Shown here: positions 19,001-28,715 of the stretch, one piece after another
How the letters are laid out: every line of letters starts with the position of its first letter
Numbering within the stretch: the stretch's first letter is position 1
Assembly (NCBI RefSeq): GCF_018343715.1
Contig: NZ_JAGYPL010000005.1
Location: 86,299 to 150,298, forward strand
Length of the DNA: 64,000 bases
From: Bacillus sp. FJAT-49711
Lineage (GTDB): Bacteria > Bacillota > Bacilli > Bacillales > Bacillaceae_C
Reading direction: 5' to 3'
The notes under the pieces: generated by a model
Seen by the model: the letters and a program-made list of their open reading frames with translations, nothing else
Told to the model about the DNA's origin: nothing
The model's database searches: none
Made by a program: the position numbers and the translations under genes

Positions 19001-19962
19001 TTATACGTTCCAAAAACCGTATTGCCGTCTGTTAGTACATCATTAATCTCATTATAAATTGCCAATTGTTCAGGTAATTGTAATTCGTATGTATCACCTG
19101 CAATATAATCATGAGTGTTAGATAATGCCCAATCAAATTCAATTCTCAACCCTTCTGCAGGATCAAGCATTTCCCCTTCTTCAATGGATGATCCATCAAC
19201 CTTTTTTAAAACGAGCGATCCATCTATAATGATATTTTCTGCGATTGGTTTTGGGTTACGTTTCACTTCAGCGTTTAACACTTTTTTATCTGAGTTTGAT
19301 TTAGCCTCTTCTTTATCTTCTGCCTCTTCTTCTGTTGCCCCTGTAGCAACTTCAGCTTTCTCTTTGTCTATTTCATCAGCTGCTTCAGTTTGTTTTGTCT
19401 CATCTTCTTGCTGATCTGCTTCCGATTCCGGTTTTGAATCTACTTGGAAAGAAACAGGAATTTCCTTTTCTTGATTATTAAAAGTAAAAGGAATTGAAAC
19501 CGTTTCTTTGTCCCCAATAACATCCTTATTAAAATTTGCTTTAATTGCCAGCATTCCATTGGCATTCATATCTGCTTCCTCATTGAAAACAATTGTCACA
19601 AGTCCATCATTAGCAACATTGTAAGTACCGATATCTAAATTCCCGGATGTAAGTAACTTTCCGTTTTCTTCTTTTGAAATCATTTGCACTGGAAGTTTAT
19701 AGGAATATGTCTCCCCTTCACTTACTTCTAAATCAGCTAATGACCAATCAAAATGTATATTCACTGTTGTATCAATATTTGGAAGAAATGCTGGATTTTG
19801 ATTAGAATCAATCACATTGCCTTTTTCGTCTGTTAAAGTTACATTTTGAAATATACTTTTCTTTACGGTCTCAGCTGTTGCGACTAGTGGTGCTGCTCCA
19901 CTGAGAATTGTGTTAGAAACTAAAACAATAATAAAGGCAATCATACTTAATTTCTTTCTCAT
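13075..19962 (-). CDS. Giant LPQTG-anchored adhesin with collagen-binding-like and CnaB/SpaA domains
   Basis: A 2295-residue cell-wall protein. Residues 1-30 are a signal peptide. Two related beta domains follow (about 35-175 and 245-385), separated by an acidic Glu/Ala-rich linker. About five collagen-binding-like domains (about 390-1060) share a (I/E)(D/A/T)WT(V/I)xVN signature. Two SpaA-type domains (1077-1262, TGELIIEKV...) precede ten CnaB-like repeats of about 87 residues (1265-2134) and a third SpaA-type domain. A Pro/Glu/Lys-rich wall spacer ends at LPQTG (2261-2265), a hydrophobic helix and RRNRK. Each CnaB repeat keeps a Lys (GTKTW), a Glu (VKEQ) and an Asn (ITNTR) in positions that allow an isopeptide crosslink. 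AGGAGGGG precedes the ATG by 8 bases. Role: adhesion or stalk protein anchored by the neighbouring sortase (inference); ligand unknown. Confidence 0.93.
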   Translation of the reverse strand: MRKKLSMIAFIIVLVSNTILSGAAPLVATAETVKKSIFQNVTLTDEKGNVIDSNQNPAFLPNIDTTVNIHFDWSLADLEVSEGETYSYKLPVQMISKEENGKLLTSGNLDIGTYNVANDGLVTIVFNEEADMNANGMLAIKANFNKDVIGDKETVSIPFTFNNQEKEIPVSFQVDSKPESEADQQEDETKQTEAADEIDKEKAEVATGATEEEAEDKEEAKSNSDKKVLNAEVKRNPKPIAENIIIDGSLVLKKVDGSSIEEGEMLDPAEGLRIEFDWALSNTHDYIAGDTYELQLPEQLAIYNEINDVLTDGNTVFGTYKVTIDGKVLFTFNEHIEKVPNVHGHFYVQTELSEQKIITTENILEFKVNDKVIKEIPINVKPKYGQAIAKSGQPVGGSFNAAEIAWTVIVNTSRESLENAIIQDPILSGQELIVESIVLKEVEVDINGNVLREKDGTVALNNNSTKEKLELELGNTNKAYKLTFRTKIKEDEKDKEGATTYYNTAKLVSDNKKNAESGSSVSISRPKSLEKTSSAFNKGDRSIEWTVNANFTEKELKAGETITDEFTFKVGNDTLNNIFEVVDIKIFQVDSFENGKVKDQSQANDLFNIHFDGNKVTFTLKEDTNKAFIFKYKTKVKDGAYITDDGNITNEVLLKGKTAKSSQGVYQQVGKKNHGEINYKDKTIDWTITVNADNQDLRNFVLTDKFPGSGQKLVPGTIKISPEASAHITENEEGFVINFGNITKAYTITYQTQFTYDFGSAETKPIFTNGLHLSYETSDEGKYELEIEDKVDPNHQTKNNGVKNGSVNNETKEITWTVDINYNQLSLEGAKFVDKIANNQTLVKGSVQVFKTTIGEKGGIAVGDDVTENFAVTTDNDEIKINLDEIVQSYRIVFKTVDKDGIYNSNEKYENTAQFIPREGEEHNLKAHVTLPHQGEFLGKKGVHNIEDWTIDWTIEVNKSKSTLTDIIVIDDLGDKSSQVLLEDSIEVTKVGSDKPLVFGEDYDLVVDDNKFTLKIKGETSDTYVVKYSSYILAKETTNIKNNAEVKSNNEVVGTTKKEESVQVRISSGGGPTQGGTGELIIEKVEDGSNKPLADVAFVLKTTVGNKEIIVREGTTNANGKLHWTGLKYGTYTLEETVPAGYLAETPLTIELKYDEMPEGIKTKKIVNKRQTGSAKIVKKDAVTDETLANATFKITNLETTQAYTFTTNNQGIAEANVPYGEYSVKEIMAPQGYKIASELNNIKIEIGKTTEITIDNHAIVNVSGEKKWIDGDGENRPESIKVQLLDGDTVVAEKAVTARDNWKYTFNALPKYDKNGNEINYIIKEVPIDGYISEVDGNNITNIELMDISGAKTWKDGNSANRPESIKVNLLRNAIVVNTIEVTANDEWKYSFTDLEKYNNEGKAYEYAVKEQSVPGYKSEVNGFDIKNTRSEKTFVEVTKSWLDGESKDRPDSITVILFQNEKEIDSAEVRASADWKYVFTDLEAYDENGVAYEYTIKEERVEGYESTVEGYDIINLRVGKTFVSGTKTWKDDNAEGDRPESITVELLQNGKVIDSKEVTATDYWKYSFTDLEEFDENGIAYKYTVQEQPVDGYQSTVKGYDITNVRVGITSVEGTKTWKDDNSKDRPEMIKVNLLQNGVVVDTHEVTADADWKYSFKDLDKYDGEGKAYEYAVKEQGVLGYKSEVDGFDITNTRSDKTSVVVTKGWKDDNTKDRPSSITVNLLQNGEVINTVEVTAAADWTYEFSGLEAYDEDGVAYEYNVEEEAIEGYETTINGFDITNLRVGKTSVEGTKIWKDDNSKDRPEMIKVNIFQNGVVVDTQEVTADSDWKYSFTDLAKYDEEGKEYDYSVKEQGVPGYKSEVDGFDITNTRSDKTSVAITKGWKDDDSEERPDSITVNLLQNSEVIDTVKVTAVDNWTYEFSDLEAYDENGVAYEYTVEEEAIEGYETTVDGYDITNLRVGKASVEGTKTWKDDNSKDRPEVIKVDLLQNGKVIFTKEVKFDTDWKYSFTDLDKYDENGKAYEYSVKEQSVEGYQSTVNGYDITNLRVGKTSVEGTKRWKDDNFKDRPEMIKVDLLQNDKVIDTKEVTADTGWKYSFTDLEKYDEEGKAYTYSVKEHVVEGYESIVSGFDITNELILGDVKLIKVDSNNKEITLEGAEFELQDGDGNVLIKGLSTDKAGKLVVGDLKPGNYQFVETQAPSGYDLDPTPITFTIEKGQEDILVIEFANKATIPVVPEQPEKPSKPEQPSKPEKPSKDINKLPQTGEQTLLYMMIIGFLFLSIGGVLLLRRNRKAE
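13561..16170 (-). repeat. Ten tandem CnaB-like coding repeats (about 261 bp each)
   Basis: Ten coding repeats encode WKDDNSKDRPExIKVxLLQNG-type domains. Repeats 5-6 and 7-8 are near copies as pairs: one type ends GFDITNTRSDKTSV and the other GYDITNLRVGKTSVE. The last expansions therefore duplicated a two-domain unit of about 520 bp. Earlier repeats (1-4) are more diverged. Such an array is prone to recombination and to assembly errors. Confidence 0.9.
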
Positions 19963-20431
19963 TTAAAAGTTCCCCTCCTTTTAATTCGTTTTAAACCCAA
20001 TAATATACTCGAAATAAATATGTACTTTATTGACTACTACTTATTCCAAATTAAAATTTTAACCAACCATTCTAAACAATTTCTGAAAGTGAATAAAAAC
20101 TAAAATAATAGTAGAAAAAATAAAAAAGTCTAGGTTTTTATAATGAAAAATACCTAGACTCTTTTTTCTCCAAGAATGAAAACGGTTAATTTTAATATAT
20201 AAATTTCATAACAATTATTTTTTAAAATAAAAATAGATTAAAAGTTACAAACAAGAACACTTTTCGAATAGTTCTTTTTACCTATTTTGTATTTTCTCCA
20301 ACCTTTTCAACTAAATATATGAGCATTTTTTAAATACAAAATTAACGTTGTATCCTAAAACGTACACTTTCAGAAAATGTATAGACGTCTTTGTTATAAA
20401 TAATAAAAAAGAGTTAATTAAGGAGGCTATC
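19963..20431. other. Divergent intergenic region between adhesin and RHH genes
   Basis: About 470 bases of very AT-rich DNA with no gene. It contains the strong hairpin at 20127-20160, the adhesin ribosome site next to 19962, an AGACGTCT palindrome (about 20383-20390), and two ACGT-containing half-sites near 20345 and 20360 ahead of the RHH gene. I could not fix a clear sigma-A promoter for either gene. The palindromes may be operator sites for the RHH protein (inference). Confidence 0.4.
20127..20160. terminator. Bidirectional terminator-like hairpin in the adhesin upstream region
   Basis: AGTCTAGGT (20127-20135) pairs with ACCTAGACT (20152-20160), and the inner TTTTT/AAAAA extends the stem. 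Runs of A and T on both sides make it a good terminator in either direction. No gene ends here, since both neighbours read away from it. If the adhesin transcript starts upstream of it, it would act as an attenuator. Confidence 0.75.
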
Positions 20432-20602
20432 ATGAAAAGGTACCAATTAAACATCCGGATTTCAAAAGATTTAAAGGATAGGTTTGTTGCTCATTGTAAA
20501 GAAGTGGATCAAAACCCATCAATACTCTTGCGTAGTTGGATTGAGAATTTTATAAAGGAGAATGAGAAATATAATTCTAAGTATCGAACAGAAAAGTTAT
20601 GA
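20432..20602 (+). CDS. Small ribbon-helix-helix DNA-binding protein
   Basis: A 56-residue protein: MKRYQLNIRISKDLKDRF, then a helix-turn-helix-like stretch KEVDQNPSILLRSWIENFIK. A beta strand of alternating residues followed by two helices is the ribbon-helix-helix (Arc/CopG-type) fold, which works as a dimeric repressor. ATG 20432 is chosen because AGGAGG (20421-20426) is 5 bases upstream; the longer open frame to 20348 has no such site. No toxin gene follows it, so an antitoxin role is not supported. It diverges from the adhesin gene and could regulate it or itself (inference). A terminator follows at 20666-20696. Confidence 0.75.
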   Translation: MKRYQLNIRISKDLKDRFVAHCKEVDQNPSILLRSWIENFIKENEKYNSKYRTEKL

Positions 20603-20665
20603 AAAAACAGCTGCTAAAAAGCGACAAAACAGGACAAAAGTTCGATCGATGATAGATCATATTAA

Positions 20666-20696
20666 AAAACTCCCTCAAATAACTTAAGGGAGTTTT
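20666..20696. terminator. Bidirectional intrinsic terminator
   Basis: AAAACTCCCT (20666-20675) pairs with AGGGAGTTTT (20687-20696). It lies between the converging RHH and PdaC-like genes. Confidence 0.88.
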
Positions 20697-20725
20697 AAGT
20701 TGCTCTTAGAAGAACAACAATATAT

Positions 20726-22153
20726 TTATTTAATACTTCCAAAATGCGGTCCAACTCCATTTTTTTCTTCCCAATCAAGTAATTGCGATACCGTTACAAA
20801 TTGATATCCTTCCAATTCTAATGCTGTTAAAAGCTGTGGCAGTGCATTCGCCGTTTCTTGATGAATATCATGCATTAAAACGATTGCCCCGTTCGAAATC
20901 TCTTTTTGTACTACATCATTAACAGCCTTTGCATTTCGACTTTTCCAATCCAATGAATCAACGGACCAGAGAATAATAGAATCGTCATGGTCTTTTGCAT
21001 ATTTGATGACGAAATCATTATATGATCCGTAAGGTGGACGAATTAGTTTTGGGACAATGCCCGTAGCTTCTTTAATTTTATTGTTCGTGTAATCTAACTC
21101 TTTCCTAATTTGCTCTTTGCTCATATTCCTTAAATTAGGATGACTTTTTGAATGATTACCGATTTCATGTCCTTCTTTCGCAATTTCTCTAGCAAGTTCT
21201 GGATAATAGTCTACTTGTACTCCTAGCATAAAAAAGGTTGCTTTTGCGTTATTCTCTTTTAATACTTTAAGTACTTGTGGCGTTACTTTTTTACTTGGAC
21301 CATCATCAAACGTAAGAGCTACATACTTTCCTTCTTTATTGAACTTCTTTTGTTCTTCTTGGGCGACCGGTTCTTTTTTTGGTTCTTCTATTTTAGGTAT
21401 TTTCAAAAAGGTTTTAAAGTTTTCTTGAAAATAATCTTGTATTTTTTCAATAGGAATCTTTAATTTTATCGCGCCCGCCGCTCCTGCTGCAATCTCATAC
21501 TCATCAAAATATAATGTAAAGTTTTTTTGATTAATGGACCATTGCCATTTTTCTAGCTGAGTTAAAATCTGCAATTCCTCTGGAAAAATATAAGGTTCAA
21601 TGTCCTTATTTTTTTGTAACTCTTCCAATATGATTTTCTGGAATTCTTTCATATTTTCTTTATTTATATTAAGTAAATCATCAATATTTAATAAACGGTC
21701 TCGTTGAATATCGATATTGAATACCTTTGTGGTGTTTATTCCATTTGCCCCACCAGTGTATTCATATGAGTGGAAAACTAAACTATATATATTTTTAGAA
21801 ATCCTGTATGTTTCCATTTGTATATTGAGGTCTGCTTGTGGAGTTTTTCTAAATAATTTCTTGTTACCTTCGGCTTCTTTTATAAAAGTATCTTGTTTTT
21901 TTTGAATCCACTCTTCTATTTTACTATTAATCTTTTCACTGCTCGTACTCGGTTTACTAAGAGAATATGTGTATCCCTTCGTTTCTTTCGTAAAAGTTGT
22001 AAGATTAATATTTGGATACTTTGAACTTGTCTCTTCAATAAGTTCTGGACTAGACATTAAAGGATATGTGGCATATACCAACTTATTAATTCCCAAAACG
22101 ACAACAATAATTGCTGCAATCCATGCTAAAACTTTATAAATCCCCTTTTTCAT
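20726..22153 (-). CDS. pdaC: Peptidoglycan/polysaccharide N-deacetylase, PdaC type
   Basis: A 475-residue membrane-anchored enzyme with one N-terminal helix. Residues about 40-260 match the DUF4163 plus DUF3298 (PdaC-like) region (SYEYTGGANGINT, FYFDEYEIAAGAAG-like strand). The C-terminal NodB deacetylase domain has all motifs: TFDDGP (metal and catalytic Asp), HSKSHPNL (two metal His), RPPYG, WSVDSLDW and LMHDIH. Length and domain order match B. subtilis PdaC, which removes acetyl groups from N-acetylmuramic acid in the wall and gives lysozyme resistance. The symbol rests on that architecture. It stands alone, ending in the shared terminator. Confidence 0.88.
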   Translation of the reverse strand: MKKGIYKVLAWIAAIIVVVLGINKLVYATYPLMSSPELIEETSSKYPNINLTTFTKETKGYTYSLSKPSTSSEKINSKIEEWIQKKQDTFIKEAEGNKKLFRKTPQADLNIQMETYRISKNIYSLVFHSYEYTGGANGINTTKVFNIDIQRDRLLNIDDLLNINKENMKEFQKIILEELQKNKDIEPYIFPEELQILTQLEKWQWSINQKNFTLYFDEYEIAAGAAGAIKLKIPIEKIQDYFQENFKTFLKIPKIEEPKKEPVAQEEQKKFNKEGKYVALTFDDGPSKKVTPQVLKVLKENNAKATFFMLGVQVDYYPELAREIAKEGHEIGNHSKSHPNLRNMSKEQIRKELDYTNNKIKEATGIVPKLIRPPYGSYNDFVIKYAKDHDDSIILWSVDSLDWKSRNAKAVNDVVQKEISNGAIVLMHDIHQETANALPQLLTALELEGYQFVTVSQLLDWEEKNGVGPHFGSIK

Positions 22154-22263
22154 ACATACAAAACCCCTTTTGCCTGAACGATAAATCTCTATCTTTTAAG
22201 TTACTATATGTTTACTATTATTACAATTACATTACTAATATTTCATTTAATTTCCACAAAAGA

Positions 22264-22299
22264 AATAAGCTACCAGGCAAAGTTACCCAATAGCTTATT
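22264..22299 (-). terminator. Intrinsic terminator of the epimerase-like gene
   Basis: AATAAGCTA (22264-22272) pairs with TAGCTTATT (22291-22299), located just past the stop of the minus-strand gene at 22307. T-rich sequence follows on the minus strand. Confidence 0.7.
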
Positions 22300-22306
22300 A
22301 AATACT

Positions 22307-23323
22307 CTATTCTTTTATTTTCATAATAGCTTCGTCTAATGCTTCTATTACTCTATCACACCAAGCGTCAAATTCAGGATCTTCTCTTTGCAATTCAGGA
22401 AGTTTTAAAATATGTTGTACGACTTGTTTTATCCCTTGGTCGACTCTAGTTGTTGCTAAAAAATCAGGAACAAGTCTTTTTAGCTTGGAGTTATCAAAAA
22501 CAACAGTATTTGCTTTATCCCCAATAAGCCCACCCTCATAGTCATACGTGCTGCAAGCAGCTAAAAATTCAGATGGAACGTGAACAGCATTTAGTTTCAC
22601 GCCTAAAGCATCCGCTATAATTTCGTATATTTGATTCCAAGTGACCGATTCATCGGATGTAATATGTACGGATTCTCCAATCGCATGAATATTCCCCATC
22701 AATCCAATAAAGCCTTTCGCAAAATCACGATTATGGGTCAAAGTCCATAACGAAGTACCGTCCCCATGAATAATGACTGGCTTATTTTCAAGCATCCGCT
22801 TTGCTACTTGCCAGCTGCCTTTATTCCCGTGGACACCGAGAGGAATAGATCGTTCACTATATGTGTGGCTTGGCCTAACGATTGTCACTGGAAAACCATT
22901 GTCTCGATATTGCCTCATCAAATATTCTTCACAAGCAATTTTGTTGCGGGAATAATTCCAATATGGGTTGGATAATGGTGTTCCTTCAGTGATTCGATAA
23001 TCAGAAAGTGGTTTTTGATAGGCAGATGCGGAGCTGATAAAAATATATTGCTTTGTTTTACCGTTAAATAATCGATAATCCCTTTCCGCATGTTCTGGTA
23101 CAAAGGCGATAAAATCGGCAACGACGTCAAATTCATGATCTTTTATAAGTTCTGCAACCTTTTCTTCATCGTGAATATCAGCCGTAATTACATTTACACC
23201 TGCAGGCAAGATGTCATTTCTCGTACCTCTATTTAGAAGATAGAGTTCACAACCGCTTTGAGCCAATTGTTCAGTAATAGCTGAACTGATCGTACCAGTA
23301 CCGCCAATAAATAGCGCTTTCAT
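22307..23323 (-). CDS. NAD-dependent epimerase/dehydratase-family protein
   Basis: A 338-residue extended short-chain dehydrogenase. The N-terminal Rossmann motif is FIGGTGTISSAI (the GxxGxxG-type loop), followed by LLNRGTRND, an adenosine-ribose binding region. FISSASAYQKP places the catalytic Ser. The Tyr-x3-Lys motif reads YSRNKIACEEYL. VTIVRPSHTYSE is the usual post-catalytic strand. It resembles Bacillus proteins annotated as NAD-dependent dehydratases or nucleotide-sugar epimerases. The substrate is not readable. It is a single gene with an AGGGAT-type ribosome site and its own terminator. Confidence 0.85.
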   Translation of the reverse strand: MKALFIGGTGTISSAITEQLAQSGCELYLLNRGTRNDILPAGVNVITADIHDEEKVAELIKDHEFDVVADFIAFVPEHAERDYRLFNGKTKQYIFISSASAYQKPLSDYRITEGTPLSNPYWNYSRNKIACEEYLMRQYRDNGFPVTIVRPSHTYSERSIPLGVHGNKGSWQVAKRMLENKPVIIHGDGTSLWTLTHNRDFAKGFIGLMGNIHAIGESVHITSDESVTWNQIYEIIADALGVKLNAVHVPSEFLAACSTYDYEGGLIGDKANTVVFDNSKLKRLVPDFLATTRVDQGIKQVVQHILKLPELQREDPEFDAWCDRVIEALDEAIMKIKE

Positions 23324-23456
23324 TTTATCCCTCCGAATAATTCAATTTTCCACTCTATTATCATCATACGATGATTTCCTAAAGTTTACTACTAAAGTAG
23401 TTTAATACTTTGATTACTCTTCTTAAATTTGGGGCAGTCAATTTTTTGACTTATCA

Positions 23457-23588
23457 TTAATATTCTATTCGCATCATAACTTCGTGATTTGTCACCTTTG
23501 CGATGCGCATCGGTTCCTTACGCTCAATAACATCACCGATTGTGATCAGCATCGGATGGATTCGCGACACAACTTTCGTAAATTGTCG
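23457..23588 (-). pseudogene. Possible gene fragment in the gap before lacZ
   Basis: The gap 23324-23755 has no full gene. On the minus strand, TAA 23457-23459 ends an open stretch of about 44 codons (from a TAG near 23591) with good codon texture, e.g. MLITIGDVIERKEPMRIAKV and VTNHEVMMRIEY. The codons are more GC-rich than those of the neighbours. ATG 23552 is possible but has no ribosome site. The stretch includes a perfect 8-base inverted repeat TCGCGACA/TGTCGCGA (23562-23569, 23584-23591). It may be a gene tail left by a deletion or a very small gene. I do not recognise the family. Confidence 0.3.
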
Positions 23589-23704
23589 CGACTATACAGG
23601 GAATGCGTTTTAGAGTTCATTTCAAAAAATAGAGTTGCTATCAACTGCATCGAACGATTAATCAGCGTAGTTTTAGATCTCGCAATATCAAGCTACCATA
23701 AAAA

Positions 23705-23746
23705 AAAAGGATAGTAGAGCAATATGATCTGCCCATCTATCCTTTT
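23705..23746 (-). terminator. Intrinsic terminator of the lac cluster
   Basis: AAAAGGATAG (23705-23714) pairs with CTATCCTTTT (23737-23746), just past the lacZ stop. The adjacent A-run becomes a T-tract on the minus strand. Confidence 0.85.
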
Positions 23747-23755
23747 CTCATAGAA

Positions 23756-26902
<3,147 letters not shown>

Positions 26903-27727
26903 TTATTTTACTGAACCCATCATTCCTGCAACAAAATGTTTTTGCATTAGGAAAAAGACTAATGCCGTTGGTAAAGTAGCAATCACGATCGCCATCATAA
27001 TAACGCCATAATCAGGTGTATATCCTGATCCTAAATTAGAAATAAGCAGTGGAATCGTTTGCTTTTCAGGTGACTGAATCACAACTAATGGCCATAAGTA
27101 GTTATTCCAGCTTCCCATGAAGGTAATAATCGCTGCTGCAGCATATGTCGTTTTCATTGATGGTATAAAAATTTTAAAGAAAATACCTAGTTCTGATAAC
27201 CCATCGATGCGACCAGCTTCTACTAATTCTTTAGCAAACATTTTTGTATTTTGTCTAAAGAAAAAGATTAAAAATGCAGTTGTAATAGTCGGTAAAGAGA
27301 CAGCTGCCAAAGTATCAATCCCAATAAAAGGCAATACTTGTGAAATGCTCCCAAACATTCGATATAGCGGAACCATTAATGCTGCAAAAGGAATCATCAT
27401 GGATAATAACAAAATATTAAACACGATATCTTTCTTTTTACTGCGGAATACCTCAAATCCATATCCAGCTAAAGATGCGATGATTAAGGCTAGAACAGTT
27501 GTTGCAATCGCTACTATTGCAGAATTTATCAATGCTGTGCCCATATTGACATTTTCAAATAAGTTTTTAACATTTTCAAAAAAATGATTCCCTGGAAGGA
27601 GCCGACCTTTCGTAACATCTTTCGATACATTCGTAGAACTAATGATCATCCAAAAAAACGGAAAAATGGATATGAATGCAGCTATCGATAAGAAGACATA
27701 CGTGAATATTTTTTTAAACATAGTCAA
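26903..27727 (-). CDS. Carbohydrate ABC transporter permease (MalG/LacG type)
   Basis: A 274-residue inner-membrane permease with six predicted helices. The EAA loop that meets the ATPase reads ELVEAGRIDGLSELGIFFKIFIP. C-terminal ALVFFLMQKHFVAGMMGSVK is typical of the MalG-type partner. It overlaps the upstream permease by 4 bases (ATGA-type coupling) and is followed closely by lacZ. No ATPase gene is present; such systems often use a shared MsmX-type ATPase encoded elsewhere. Confidence 0.92.
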   Translation of the reverse strand: MTMFKKIFTYVFLSIAAFISIFPFFWMIISSTNVSKDVTKGRLLPGNHFFENVKNLFENVNMGTALINSAIVAIATTVLALIIASLAGYGFEVFRSKKKDIVFNILLLSMMIPFAALMVPLYRMFGSISQVLPFIGIDTLAAVSLPTITTAFLIFFFRQNTKMFAKELVEAGRIDGLSELGIFFKIFIPSMKTTYAAAAIITFMGSWNNYLWPLVVIQSPEKQTIPLLISNLGSGYTPDYGVIMMAIVIATLPTALVFFLMQKHFVAGMMGSVK

Positions 27728-28596
27728 TTTCGATCACCTGCCGCTTTAAATTGTAGAGATGAAAAGATTACGATCAATATAACAATCACAAATGAAACAG
27801 CCGCCGCATATCCAAAATCAGGTGAATATTTAAAGGATAAATTATAAATATATTGAGAGATCGAGACGGTAGAATTACCCGGGCCACCTTTTGTAATATT
27901 CATGATTTCGTCGAATATTTGGAGCGTTCCTATGGTTGAAGTGATAGAGGTGAATAATATGATTGGTTTTAGAATAGGAATGGTGATTTTCGTGAACACT
28001 TGAAATGCATTGGCCCCGTCTATTTTTGCAGCTTCATATATGGATTGGTCTACATTTTGAAGGCCAGATAAGTAAAAGATCATGTTATAGCCAGTCCAAC
28101 GCCATGTAATCGCAATGATAATTGTTATTTTTGCAAGTACAGGGTCCGTTAACCAAGGAATGGGATTAGAGATAAGTGAAATATTCATTAAAAACTGATT
28201 AATGATCCCATCCATACCAAATAAATATTTAAAAATAATTGAATATGCTACAAGTGAAGTGACAGCCGGCAAAAAGATGGCTGTACGAAAAAAGCCTTTA
28301 AATTTCAATTTTGGATTATTTAATAATACAGATAAAATTAATGCCAATATGATCATTATTGGAACTTGGATAATTAAATAAATGAAAGTGTTTTTAATCG
28401 CTGCAATAAAGGTAGGGTCACTAAATAATCGAGTATAGTTATCTAACCCAACAAATTCTAAGTTATTTCCCATCCCAGATTTAAACGATAAAATGAGAGC
28501 TTGGATCATTGGATAGAAAAAAAACAAAACGATTAAAATAGTGGCCAATAGGACAAATGACCAACCGATTGCATTATTTCTTAGTTTGTTACTCAT
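27724..28596 (-). CDS. Carbohydrate ABC transporter permease (MalF/LacF type)
   Basis: A 290-residue permease with six helices, including an N-terminal FVLLATILIVLFFFYP and the EAA loop YEAAKIDGANAFQVFTKITIPILKP. Its partner is the permease at 26903, and substrate comes from the lipoprotein at 28716. The start is uncertain: an ATG at 28608 abuts AAGGAG, while ATG 28596 (MSNKLRNN) has 12 bases spacing and is preferred. An inverted repeat (28646-28705) lies between this gene and the binding-protein gene. Confidence 0.9.
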   Translation of the reverse strand: MSNKLRNNAIGWSFVLLATILIVLFFFYPMIQALILSFKSGMGNNLEFVGLDNYTRLFSDPTFIAAIKNTFIYLIIQVPIMIILALILSVLLNNPKLKFKGFFRTAIFLPAVTSLVAYSIIFKYLFGMDGIINQFLMNISLISNPIPWLTDPVLAKITIIIAITWRWTGYNMIFYLSGLQNVDQSIYEAAKIDGANAFQVFTKITIPILKPIILFTSITSTIGTLQIFDEIMNITKGGPGNSTVSISQYIYNLSFKYSPDFGYAAAVSFVIVILIVIFSSLQFKAAGDRN

Positions 28597-28645
28597 GATG
28601 GCTATCATCTCCTTACAAGAACATTTCAGAACCGATTTTAGAATA

Positions 28646-28705
28646 AGCCTTGAACAATTCTACGTTCAGCGCAAGCACCTTTATTGTAGGAACTTGTCCA
28701 AGGCT
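28646..28705 (-). other. Intercistronic stem-loop after the binding-protein gene
   Basis: AGCCTTGAACAATTCTAC (28646-28663) matches the reverse complement of 28686-28705 with one base missing and few mismatches. There is no T-tract, so it is not a simple full terminator. Such stem-loops after sugar-binding-protein genes often protect the upstream message and raise binding-protein levels over permeases (inference). Confidence 0.6.
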
Positions 28706-28715
28706 GTGAGTAGAT

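Noticed and set aside
20432-20602. RHH protein as antitoxin of a toxin-antitoxin pair
   Set aside because: No toxin-like ORF follows; a terminator comes about 65 bases after the stop and the next gene is convergent PdaC.
22766-22975. Plus-strand ORFs inside the epimerase-like gene
   Set aside because: They lie fully opposite a well-supported gene, lack ribosome sites and have no recognisable motifs.
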